Source of the DNA: Enterobacteriaceae bacterium UBA3516 | GTDB lineage: Bacteria; Pseudomonadota; Gammaproteobacteria; Enterobacterales; Enterobacteriaceae | DNA: 7,686 bases | Reading direction: 5' to 3' | Assembly (NCBI GenBank): GCA_002377245.1 | Contig: DFPL01000248.1 | Span: forward strand, 1-7,686 | Shown here: positions 1 to 5,905 of the stretch, piece by piece | Layout: the number at the start of each line of letters is the position of its first letter | Numbering within the stretch: the first letter of the stretch is position 1 | Position numbers and translations under genes: made by a program | Notes under the pieces: model-generated | What the model was told of the DNA's origin: nothing | Database searches by the model: none | Seen by the model: only the letters and a program-made list of their open reading frames with translations

Positions 1-2
1 AT

Positions 3-62
3 ATGGGCGCGCTGAAGGCGCAGTGGCAAACGTTTGTCGATAGTCTACAAACAGACGCATAA
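3..62 (+). CDS. C-terminal end of an unidentified gene (partial)
   Basis: An open frame runs in from the left edge and stops at TAA 60-62. It encodes about 19 residues (MGALKAQWQTFVDSLQTDA). The piece is too short for a family assignment. Its amphipathic helical look and its place next to a dehydrogenase would suit the tail of a small transcriptional regulator, for example of TetR type, but that is a guess. It converges on the dehydrogenase gene, with about 30 bp between the two stops and no clear terminator hairpin there. Confidence 0.45.
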   Translation: MGALKAQWQTFVDSLQTDA

Positions 63-92
63 CCTGACCCGCTTACCTGAAGCCCGATCGCA

Positions 93-701
93 TCAATAGC
101 CCACCGTATAAACCCGGCCTGTCTGCACGCCTTCAATACTGCGGCGATAGGCCAGCGCAACCCTTGCTGCTGGCACACTTTCAAAGCCAGGAAAGAAAGG
201 GCCATAGGCTGCTTTTGATTCGGCAAGCAGCGTTGGGCTGACAATATTGATGCGTTGCCCCTTGGCCAGCTCGCAGGCTGCCGCTTTCACAAACCCTTCC
301 AGCGCGGCATTGACCGTCGTGGCATTGACCCCCTGGGCAATGGGTTCCTGACCGACGATGCCGCTGGTCAGCGTAATTGACCCACCCGCATTCAGCGCAT
401 GCTGGCCGATCAGCGCCAGTCGTACCTGACCCAGCAGCTTATCCTGCAAGCCGACGGAAAAGTTCTGCGTCGTCATCTCCGTGAGCGGCCCAAAAAAGAG
501 GTTGCCGGTCGTGGCGACACTAGCATCAACATTTCCTGTTTTTGCAAAGAGCGCCGTTACGCTCTCCTCCGAGGTCAGATCGACCTGCACATCGCCGCTC
601 GTTCGCCCGGCGCGAATAATCTCATGGTGGCCCTCCTGGTTGAGTTCATCCACCACTGCACGGCCAACGGTGCCGCTTGCCCCTATCAGCAGAATTTTCA
701 T
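93..701 (-). CDS. Short-chain dehydrogenase/reductase (SDR) family protein, atypical active site
   Basis: This is a 202-residue Rossmann-fold protein of the SDR superfamily, somewhat shorter than the usual 240-260. The N-terminal beta strand and glycine-rich nucleotide loop GASGTVG (residues 7-13) are clear. AGRTSGDVQVDLT (31-43) fits the strand and acidic region that select the cofactor. The usual NNAG is replaced by ATTG (63-66). The active-site Ser is plausible in LTSG (Ser113). Where the family has YxxxK, aligned by the following AALEGFVKAAACELA, this protein has Ala127 and Asn131, so the canonical Tyr and Lys are missing. It may bind NAD(P) without ordinary dehydrogenase chemistry. The start is supported by AGGAG (708-712 on the plus strand) 6 nt upstream. 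It is divergent from a LysR-type regulator, which probably controls it. The substrate is unknown. Confidence 0.9.
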   Translation of the reverse strand: MKILLIGASGTVGRAVVDELNQEGHHEIIRAGRTSGDVQVDLTSEESVTALFAKTGNVDASVATTGNLFFGPLTEMTTQNFSVGLQDKLLGQVRLALIGQHALNAGGSITLTSGIVGQEPIAQGVNATTVNAALEGFVKAAACELAKGQRINIVSPTLLAESKAAYGPFFPGFESVPAARVALAYRRSIEGVQTGRVYTVGY

Positions 702-800
702 GTTGTGCTCCTGTTATTTGCAGAGCAGCCATTCTTTCGCTAATGATTGATAAGATAAATGAGTCGAGTGTTAGTTGATTGCTAAGTGTGGGTTAGGAAT
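702..800. promoter_or_regulatory. Divergent promoter region between the dehydrogenase and LysR genes
   Basis: This 99-bp AT-rich segment must carry both promoters and any LysR operator. It contains two TGATTG copies in direct orientation (744-749 and 776-781). I could not pick a convincing -35/-10 pair or a clean T-N11-A palindrome for either direction. The regulatory role is inferred from gene layout. Confidence 0.5.
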
Positions 801-1700
801 ATGGATAAGCTGCGCAGTATGCAAGTGTTTATTGCCGTTGCCGAGGAAGGCAGTTTCACTCAGGCGGCAAACGGGCTGGAGATGTCGGCGGTGATGGTGG
901 GAAAATACATCAGCGCGCTGGAGACTCAGCTGGGCGCGCGGCTGGTGGAGCGCAATACCCGGCGGCAGAGCCTGACCGATGCCGGGCGTGTCTATTATGA
1001 AGAGGCGCGCCGTGTGCTGGAGCAGGTCCATCTGGCGGATACGGCGATCGAGCGACTGCGTGATACCCCCGCCGGAACGCTGCGGGTCAGCGCATCAACG
1101 ACGTTTGGTTCCTGTGTCATCGCCCCGCTGACGGCGGCATTTTTGAACGCCCACCCTCATGTCAACGTCGAACTGGATTTGAGTAACCGACGGGTCGATC
1201 TGGTCGAAGAAGGGTTTGATGTGGCGATTCGTATCGGCGGGGCTTACGACGATTCACTGGTGGCTAAACCGCTCTGTCTCTACCGGATGGTCATCTGCGC
1301 TTCACCCGACTATCTGGCCCGTTTTGGTGTGCCTGAAAGCCCGCGCGATTTACAGCATCACCGCTGTCTGTCGCACATGGTGTGGAACCGCCAAAATGAA
1401 TGGAAATTACCGGATATGAATGGCGACGCGACCTGGCGGCACGATCCGGTTCTACGCTGTAACGATGGGTTGGGGCTGCGTATGGCCGCGCTTGAAGGGG
1501 CGGGGCTGCTATTGCAGCCGGAGATACTTGTTCAGGATGCGCTGACCAGCGGCAAACTGGTCAACGTGCTCACTGCCTTTACGCCACACCCACGCCCCAT
1601 TTATTTGCTCTCGCGTCCGCATCCCAGGCCGCTGCCCAAAATTGCCCGTTACCGGGCACATTTACTGGAGCATATTAACGACTGGGTTTTGCCCGAGTGA
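801..1700 (+). CDS. LysR family transcriptional regulator
   Basis: This 299-residue protein has the length and two-domain layout of LysR-type regulators. The N-terminal winged helix-turn-helix covers about residues 1-60 (MDKLRSMQVFIAVAEEGSFT at the start, then QAANGLEMSAVMVGKYISALETQLG and the wing RLVERNTRRQSLTDAG). A linker helix follows, and the periplasmic-binding-like effector domain runs from about residue 91 (AGTLRVSAST) to the end. I chose ATG 801 rather than the in-frame GTG at 786, because family members normally begin M-D-x-L and an AGGA lies just upstream (795-798, short spacing). It is divergent from the dehydrogenase gene with about 99 bp between the starts, so it probably regulates that gene and itself. 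Its last 26 bp overlap the 3' end of dcm on the other strand. The effector is unknown. Confidence 0.95.
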   Translation: MDKLRSMQVFIAVAEEGSFTQAANGLEMSAVMVGKYISALETQLGARLVERNTRRQSLTDAGRVYYEEARRVLEQVHLADTAIERLRDTPAGTLRVSASTTFGSCVIAPLTAAFLNAHPHVNVELDLSNRRVDLVEEGFDVAIRIGGAYDDSLVAKPLCLYRMVICASPDYLARFGVPESPRDLQHHRCLSHMVWNRQNEWKLPDMNGDATWRHDPVLRCNDGLGLRMAALEGAGLLLQPEILVQDALTSGKLVNVLTAFTPHPRPIYLLSRPHPRPLPKIARYRAHLLEHINDWVLPE

Positions 1701-3105
1701 GGTCCACCGCCCTGGCGATATAGGGTTCAAGTAACTTCGCGACGGCGGCAAACACCGGTACCACAACCGAGTTACCAAACTGGCGATAGGCCTGAGTATC
1801 CGATACCGGAATACGGAACGGCTTTTCGCCGACCTTCTCAAAGCCCATCAGACGCGCGCACTCCCGTGGCGTCAGCCTGCGTGGACGCTGACGTTGATTG
1901 GCCTCGTTGGCAAAATCCGCTTCGCCGAGGGCTTTATCCCAGCCGCGATCGACCAGAATCTCCGAGCCATCTTTGTGATAGCGGGCAGAGAGGGTACGCG
2001 CCACGCTGTCAGCGCGGGTTGGATCCACCAGACCAAAGCCAAAGCCGTTGCCTTTCGCTGCATGCTTTTTGGCATAGTGGTAAAGGTAATCCCATAGCTT
2101 GGGCGACAGGATGTATTTTTCATCCACGCTCGGTTCGAGCAAATCCCCCAGGGCCGGACGCTGCTGCGGGAAATGACGGCTGATATCGCGCAGAGAAAAG
2201 TTCTGGCGCAGATTGAGATCGCGGCGAAAACCCACCAGCACAATACGCTCACGATGCTGGGGCAGGAAGTGTTTACCGTCGACGATTTTTGGATCGTTTT
2301 TGCCCGTGGCATCCGCATCCGCGACGTCATAACCCAGCTCATCCAGAGTGTTCATGATAACCGTAAAGGTTTTGCCCTGATCGTGACTTTTCAGGTTCTT
2401 CACGTTTTCGAGGACAAAAATGGCAGGGCGTTTGGCTTTAATGATGCGGGCGACGTCGAAGAACAGTGTGCCCTGCGCTTCACATTCAAACCCATGCGCG
2501 CGGCCAAGCGCATTCTTTTTGCTCACCCCTGCCAGACTGAATGGCTGACAGGGAAAGCCCGCCAGCAGGACATCATGATCCGGGATCTGTTCATCAATAT
2601 GCGCATAGGCCTCAGCATCAGCGATCTGGGGGTTGCCGCTCAGGGTGACTTCGCGAATATCCTGATTAAAACGATGATGGCTTTCGTCGTTATACCAGTT
2701 GGCTTTGTAGGTGCGGACCGCATTTTTATTCCACTCGCTGGTGAATACGCACTGGCCGCCAATGGCCTCAAAGCCATGACGAATGCCACCGATGCCAGCA
2801 AAGAGATCGATAAAGCGGAACTGATAATGCGGATGGTGTGCCGGAGGGGAGGGGAGCATTTTGTGCAGCAGCGCCACTTCGGCGCTGGTTAACGGTGACG
2901 CGGCGCTTTTGCCATTCACCCGACGATTTAGCCTTTCCCGACTCCAGTCGTTCTGACCCAGCAGGCGCAACTTTTCGGCGACGTATTTTTGTCCGTAAAT
3001 TTCAAGAACCCGGTCCAGCAACTCCTTGTCCTGTTCCCGTTGCCGCTTGTCTTCTGCTTCGGCCTGCACCAGCAATTCTTGCGCGATTGAATCAAATTCC
3101 GACAT
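1675..3105 (-). CDS. dcm: DNA cytosine-5 methyltransferase Dcm (CCWGG)
   Basis: This 476-residue protein matches E. coli Dcm (472 residues, from memory) over nearly all its length. Dcm transfers methyl from S-adenosylmethionine to C5 of the second cytosine in CCWGG. Conserved motifs appear in order: the AdoMet-binding motif I FIDLFAGIGG (98-107), motif IV GFPCQPFS with catalytic Cys186, ENV (233-235), QHRER (283-287), a target-recognition stretch of about 290-405, RPRRLTPRECARLMGF (407-422) and the C-terminal QFGNSVVVPV (442-451). The first 90 residues are the least like E. coli and are highly charged (AEAEDKRQREQDKELLDR), perhaps a short coiled coil. The start has AAGGAGA (3110-3116 on the plus strand) at good spacing. 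In E. coli vsr overlaps the dcm 3' end; here that place is taken by a convergent LysR gene. The gene divergent from dcm encodes a nuclease-fold protein. Confidence 0.98.
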   Translation of the reverse strand: MSEFDSIAQELLVQAEAEDKRQREQDKELLDRVLEIYGQKYVAEKLRLLGQNDWSRERLNRRVNGKSAASPLTSAEVALLHKMLPSPPAHHPHYQFRFIDLFAGIGGIRHGFEAIGGQCVFTSEWNKNAVRTYKANWYNDESHHRFNQDIREVTLSGNPQIADAEAYAHIDEQIPDHDVLLAGFPCQPFSLAGVSKKNALGRAHGFECEAQGTLFFDVARIIKAKRPAIFVLENVKNLKSHDQGKTFTVIMNTLDELGYDVADADATGKNDPKIVDGKHFLPQHRERIVLVGFRRDLNLRQNFSLRDISRHFPQQRPALGDLLEPSVDEKYILSPKLWDYLYHYAKKHAAKGNGFGFGLVDPTRADSVARTLSARYHKDGSEILVDRGWDKALGEADFANEANQRQRPRRLTPRECARLMGFEKVGEKPFRIPVSDTQAYRQFGNSVVVPVFAAVAKLLEPYIARAVDLTRAKPSR

Positions 3106-3109
3106 AACG

Positions 3110-3116
3110 TCTCCTT
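3110..3116 (-). promoter_or_regulatory. dcm ribosome binding site
   Basis: Read on the minus strand this is AAGGAGA, 4 nt before the dcm ATG at 3105. It is a near-perfect Shine-Dalgarno and fixes the dcm start. Confidence 0.8.
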
Positions 3117-3132
3117 GGGTTTATGGCGTGAA

Positions 3133-3141
3133 AATATATCA
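3133..3141 (-). promoter_or_regulatory. Likely extended -10 promoter of dcm
   Basis: On the minus strand the sequence reads TGA-TATATT, an extended -10 element (TGn plus a hexamer with 5 of 6 consensus bases). The position at -35 is poor (CTTCCT), as is common for extended -10 promoters. Transcription would start near 3126, giving a leader of about 20 nt that contains the AAGGAGA site. Confidence 0.45.
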
Positions 3142-3235
3142 CTCAATTGACCCAGAGGAAGAGGGAATTGTGTTTTACAAAATAGTTGCCGACGCGTATG
3201 AATGGTCGCTGATAAATATTTTGCCGGAACGTATT

Positions 3236-3994
3236 ATGAAACAACAGGATATGTCTCTGCTGGCACTGGAGGGTTTTTTTAACCAGTGGTCAACGCTGGG
3301 TATTCGGGAGATTAAATACCTCGTAGCCCGTATCGATCTACAAACCGAGTCGTTGCTCTCTTTCCTGGAGGGGATGTCGCAACCGTTGACGGCAGTTGCA
3401 CACCCTTCACTCTATTTCGATCCGTGGGAGATTGCCGGCCTGCGGCGGAATGAAGTGCGTAACTCAGCCGTTCTTGCCTGGTTACTCGATCCGGCAGGAA
3501 GTCACGGGTTCGGTAGTCGCCCACTGGTTGCCTTGTTGCACTACATAAGTCGCTGGCGTGATCTCCCTTTTCCCCTGTCGGCGGGAAAATATTGTCGGGT
3601 AGAGGTGGAGACCCATCCAACGGGTGATGAGACCAACCGTGTGGATATTGCCATCGATGCGCAGAAGTTCTTTTTGCTGATTGAAGTGAAAATTGATGCC
3701 GCCGAGCAGGAGAATCAACTTGCGCGCTACTGCGAGGAAGCGAAAGTCCGTGCAGCAGGGCGCGAGAAAGCAGTGGTGTTTTTAACCCCCCAGGGCCGTG
3801 ACCCGTTGACACGGGGTGATGTGTTTACTCGTCACGATGTACCTTGTATTTCCTGGCGTCAGTTGGCGGGTGTCATAGGTTCAGCACTTGATGACATCCT
3901 GCGAAATTTGCAAACGTGCGCGGATACTTCACCTTCACGACAGATGGCGGCCTGGTCCGTATTGTGTTTTCTCGAACGTATGCGTCAATTTTAA
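3236..3994 (+). CDS. PD-(D/E)XK nuclease-fold protein (PDDEXK_4-like)
   Basis: From ATG 3236 this is a 252-residue soluble protein. It has the signature of the PD-(D/E)XK nuclease superfamily as seen in the PDDEXK_4-type family: LRRNEVRNSAVLAWLLDP (69-86, with Glu74), SHGFG (89-93), a strand with VEVE (122-125), NRVDIAIDA with Asp137, then LLIEVKID with Glu150-x-Lys152, and a following helix containing Gln161. The metal-binding and catalytic residues therefore look intact. The frame is open back to 3026, but that part is antisense to dcm. In-frame GTGs at 3128 and 3170 (the latter after GAGGAAGAGGGA) and ATG 3251 are alternative starts. A weak promoter (TTGCCG 3186-3191, GATAAA 3211-3216) would suit ATG 3236. 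The next gene starts 13 nt after its stop, so the two form an operon divergent from dcm. Nuclease fold is well supported; target and role are unknown, with phage defence or DNA processing possible. Confidence 0.85.
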   Translation: MKQQDMSLLALEGFFNQWSTLGIREIKYLVARIDLQTESLLSFLEGMSQPLTAVAHPSLYFDPWEIAGLRRNEVRNSAVLAWLLDPAGSHGFGSRPLVALLHYISRWRDLPFPLSAGKYCRVEVETHPTGDETNRVDIAIDAQKFFLLIEVKIDAAEQENQLARYCEEAKVRAAGREKAVVFLTPQGRDPLTRGDVFTRHDVPCISWRQLAGVIGSALDDILRNLQTCADTSPSRQMAAWSVLCFLERMRQF

Positions 3995-4007
3995 TTAAGG
4001 AAGAATC

Positions 4008-4652
4008 ATGGCTTTTTTAAATGAAGAAGAACGTCAGGCAGGTACGCTATTACTGACGCAGTTTGCGCTTTTCAATCAGGCAACCGTCGTTTTTGAGCAA
4101 CAAATAGAGCCTGCTTTCTGGAAGGGGTTTGATCTTTGCGTCAGTCGGCTGGCAAATTCATTAGATTGGGATGAAGATGCTGACTATGAAAATAAAGAAG
4201 CGTGCTGGCTCGCCCCAAAAAGCTGGCTGGTGGAACCGAGGACGTATAAGTATTGGTTTGAGTGCCACTCAACGGCCCGAGAAGGCTATGATTACCAACT
4301 CGCTTTATTATTAGGTTGCGGCACGGAAGAGGGGGAATTTGGCTTTAAGTTTATTCTTAGCGATAAATACTTTGGCGGAGTAAAAAAGCGTAATCTTTAT
4401 CTGTCGCAGCATCTGACCGCTGAACGCGTGGAAAAACTTGACCAGCTCGGTTTCAGAGATATTACACAAGGCACCTTCTTTTTGCCTCTGGCGCTGGACC
4501 CGACCCTGATTGCGGCCTGTTGGCAGGAAAACGGCGCCTTTCCGCATGATCATGAGGTTTTTGCGCCGCTGCGTGAGGCGCTGAATAAACTCGAACAGGC
4601 GGTGGCAATATTTGATGAGATTTTTGCCGCTCAGGCTGATTTGCTGGCGTAA
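4008..4652 (+). CDS. Hypothetical protein, partner of the PD-(D/E)XK gene
   Basis: I do not recognise this 214-residue protein. It has no signal peptide or membrane segment, so it is probably cytoplasmic. It is rich in aromatic and acidic residues. The middle has several Trp residues (DWDEDADYENKEACWLAP, SWLVEP, YKYWFECHS), followed by beta-rich stretches (LALLLGCG, GEFGFKFILSDKYFGG). It ends in a long amphipathic helix (FAPLREALNKLEQAVAIFDEIFAAQADLLA) that could dimerise or contact a partner. The start is firm: AAGGAAG (3997-4003) sits 4 nt before the ATG. The 13-nt gap to the nuclease-fold gene implies cotranscription, so it is likely a specificity, regulatory or protective partner of that protein; this is inferred from position only. 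It is followed by a strong hairpin. Confidence 0.85.
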   Translation: MAFLNEEERQAGTLLLTQFALFNQATVVFEQQIEPAFWKGFDLCVSRLANSLDWDEDADYENKEACWLAPKSWLVEPRTYKYWFECHSTAREGYDYQLALLLGCGTEEGEFGFKFILSDKYFGGVKKRNLYLSQHLTAERVEKLDQLGFRDITQGTFFLPLALDPTLIAACWQENGAFPHDHEVFAPLREALNKLEQAVAIFDEIFAAQADLLA

Positions 4653-4657
4653 TCAAC

Positions 4658-4690
4658 CTGTGTACCAGGCTGTAATAGCCTGGTACACAG
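4658..4690. terminator. Perfect 14-bp hairpin between convergent genes, probable bidirectional terminator
   Basis: The arms CTGTGTACCAGGCT (4658-4671) and AGCCTGGTACACAG (4677-4690) are perfectly complementary around a 5-nt loop, GTAAT. The hairpin fills the 46-bp gap between the convergent ends of the hypothetical gene and the PagC-like gene, so it is well placed to end transcription from both sides. Neither side has a proper U tract (CGGGTTTATC on the plus strand, GTTGATTACG on the minus strand), so it may work as an mRNA 3'-end stabiliser or with Rho rather than as a pure intrinsic terminator. Confidence 0.65.
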
Positions 4691-4698
4691 CGGGTTTA

Positions 4699-5259
4699 TC
4701 AGAAGCGATAACCCACGCCGACGTTAAAGCCATTAATGGAGACATCTCCGTTAAGATCGGCGGTAGTCCCTTCATAGCCAGCGTTAATGGAGAAGTTTTC
4801 CGTCGGGTTGATGATGACACCCGCGCCATAGGCAAATGAGGTGGATTTTTCAGAAATGCTACTGCGTGCGACATACCCGTCGCCGTAGTTATTCCAGGTG
4901 GAGTGGCCTTCTGCTTTGGTGCGTGCAACACCGCCCAACGCATAAAGTGACACGTATTCGTTAAAGCGATACGCTGGACCCGCCATCAGAGAATAGTATT
5001 TCGCTTCAACGTGGTTTTGAATGGAGTCATTGGCAACGTAATAGTTCTGATCTTCATCGCCTTTCATATAGGTGAAGGAACCGAGGAAACTTACTGGCGA
5101 ATCAAACTCATAACGGTATTGAAGATTGACACCACGGATATTTTTAAAATCCTGTACCTTGCTTTGTGCATAGCCAACAGAAACAGTGTGTTCATCTGCC
5201 ATTACCGCGCCGCTTGCCAGCCCGGCTGCGAGTAATACCGCCAGAGAGATTTTAGTCAT
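4699..5259 (-). CDS. PagC/Ail/Lom-family outer-membrane beta-barrel protein
   Basis: This 186-residue precursor has a clear signal peptide (MTKISLAVLLAAGLASGAVMA, predicted cleavage after Ala21) and ends in YRF, the C-terminal aromatic signature of Bam-assembled outer-membrane proteins. The OmpX/Ail/PagC/Lom family forms eight-stranded barrels, some of which give serum resistance, adhesion or survival in macrophages. The stretch VSVGYAQSKVQDFKNIRGVN (26-45) and the end INGFNVGVGYRF are nearly identical to Salmonella PagC as I recall it, while the surface loops (about 65-85 and 112-138) differ, as usual in this family. The start is supported by AAGGA (5269-5273 on the plus strand) 9 nt upstream. 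PagC is PhoP-controlled in Salmonella, but I saw no convincing PhoP box here. It faces away from the cold-shock gene. Confidence 0.95.
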   Translation of the reverse strand: MTKISLAVLLAAGLASGAVMADEHTVSVGYAQSKVQDFKNIRGVNLQYRYEFDSPVSFLGSFTYMKGDEDQNYYVANDSIQNHVEAKYYSLMAGPAYRFNEYVSLYALGGVARTKAEGHSTWNNYGDGYVARSSISEKSTSFAYGAGVIINPTENFSINAGYEGTTADLNGDVSINGFNVGVGYRF

Positions 5260-5484
5260 TTTCCGTCATCCTTTTTCACATATTTATGTCAGTTTTGCCT
5301 GATATTTTGGCGATAAAGTTACGTAATATTTCTTCATTATGTAATCGGTTAAAATTGTTGGTTTTTTTGCCAGGGGTGAATATGGGGAATAATCCTAAAG
5401 GGGCGATTTCTCACTCCTGAAATTTGGTAGCTATCGCGCAGGCAGGACAGCAAATTAAAAAAAACAGAATGCGTGAGATAGTGC
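5260..5484. promoter_or_regulatory. AT-rich divergent region between the PagC-like and cold-shock genes
   Basis: This segment holds the minus-strand leader and promoter of the PagC-like gene and the region upstream of the csp promoter. It is AT-rich and includes an A tract (5457-5464) just upstream of the csp -35, where an UP element would sit, and an 8-bp palindrome TTACGTAA (5319-5326). No -35/-10 pair for the barrel gene is convincing, and I see no gene here. Confidence 0.4.
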
Positions 5485-5513
5485 TTGCTTTCTTTTTTGT
5501 GGCGTGTCTTAAT
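5485..5513 (+). promoter_or_regulatory. Cold-shock gene promoter
   Basis: A -35 TTGCTT (5485-5490), a 17-nt spacer and a -10 CTTAAT (5508-5513) preceded by TG (5505-5506) form an extended -10 promoter. The TGn-CTTAAT element resembles that of E. coli cspA as I recall it. Transcription would begin near 5519-5521, which gives a leader of about 160 nt, the length typical of cspA-family mRNAs. Confidence 0.7.
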
Positions 5514-5519
5514 GGCTGT

Positions 5520-5680
5520 CGGTTTGATACGCAGACCTATCTAAAGCATCTCAGTACATCCCCTCATTTTGAAGTGTCACGTTACCCTTTTCTTTTGAGT
5601 CCCGATTGTAAGCTCTGATTAATCTGTATTCGGACCCTGTATGGCCCAAGGGCTCAAATGAATTATTAGGTAAAAAAAGT
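5520..5680 (+). promoter_or_regulatory. csp mRNA 5' leader with cold box (temperature-responsive UTR)
   Basis: The roughly 160-nt leader opens with CGGTTTGATACGCAGACC (5520-5537), which corresponds to the start of the E. coli cspA leader. It includes a cold-box-like TGATACGCAGA (5525-5535, 7 of 11 matches to TGACGTACAGA), followed by TAAAGCA as in cspA. Near the start codon are the small hairpin GCCCAAGGGC (5644-5653) and AATTATTAGGTA (5661-5672), matching the cspA arrangement upstream of its ribosome site. In cspA this leader changes structure with temperature to control translation and mRNA stability; the same role here is inferred by homology. Confidence 0.7.
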
Positions 5681-5893
5681 ATGACTTCTAAAATGACTGG
5701 TATAGTTAAATGGTTCAACCCTGAGAAAGGGTTTGGGTTTATTTCCCCAAAAGATGGCGGTAAAGATGTCTTTGTACATTTTTCCGCGATTCAAAGTGAC
5801 GATTTCCGTACGTTAAACGAAAATCAGGAAGTGGAATTCTCAGTTGAAAATGGTCCGAAAGGCCCGTCAGCTGTGAATGTGGTAGTACGTTAA
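5681..5893 (+). CDS. CspA-family cold-shock protein (CspI/CspB-like)
   Basis: This 70-residue single cold-shock domain has the standard family length. It carries the nucleic-acid-binding motifs RNP1 KGFGFI (16-21) and RNP2 DVFVHF (29-34), and the aromatic patch WFN (11-13). CspA-type proteins bind single-stranded RNA and DNA and melt mRNA structure at low temperature. By memory the closest E. coli relative is CspI (shared PEKGFGFI, ENQEVEF and ENGPKGP), then CspB. Expression is probably cold-inducible, given the long leader with a cold box. A second Met at codon 5 is typical (MTSKMTG). A zinc-ribbon gene starts 12 nt after the stop and is likely cotranscribed. Confidence 0.96.
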   Translation: MTSKMTGIVKWFNPEKGFGFISPKDGGKDVFVHFSAIQSDDFRTLNENQEVEFSVENGPKGPSAVNVVVR

Positions 5894-5905
5894 GGAGGAT
5901 TGAGT

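Noticed and set aside
771..1031. Minus-strand frame as a vsr or other gene
   Set aside because: It is antisense to the conserved DNA-binding domain of the LysR gene and shows no Vsr-like sequence.
2173..2892. 239-codon open frame on the plus strand
   Set aside because: It is fully antisense to dcm, whose protein is strongly conserved, and has no recognisable domain. It is a shadow of high-GC codons.
3026..3235. Upstream extension of the PD-(D/E)XK gene
   Set aside because: The first part is antisense to dcm, and its Ser/Cys-rich sequence looks non-coding. GTG 3170 remains possible, but ATG 3236 fits the family N-terminus better.
5319..5326. TTACGTAA palindrome as an operator
   Set aside because: It is only 8 bp, does not extend outward symmetrically, and is expected by chance in AT-rich DNA.
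5260..5400. PhoP box upstream of the PagC-like gene
   Set aside because: CGGTTA (5346-5351) followed by TGTTGG (5356-5361) looks faintly similar, but the spacing and bases do not fit the direct repeat of (T/G)GTTTA.
5424..5618. 64-codon open frame with a lipoprotein-like MREIVLAFFFVACLNGC stretch
   Set aside because: It runs through the csp promoter and 5' leader, has no ribosome site before ATG 5469, and its lipobox is poor (Asn at -2). The cspA-like leader explains the sequence better.
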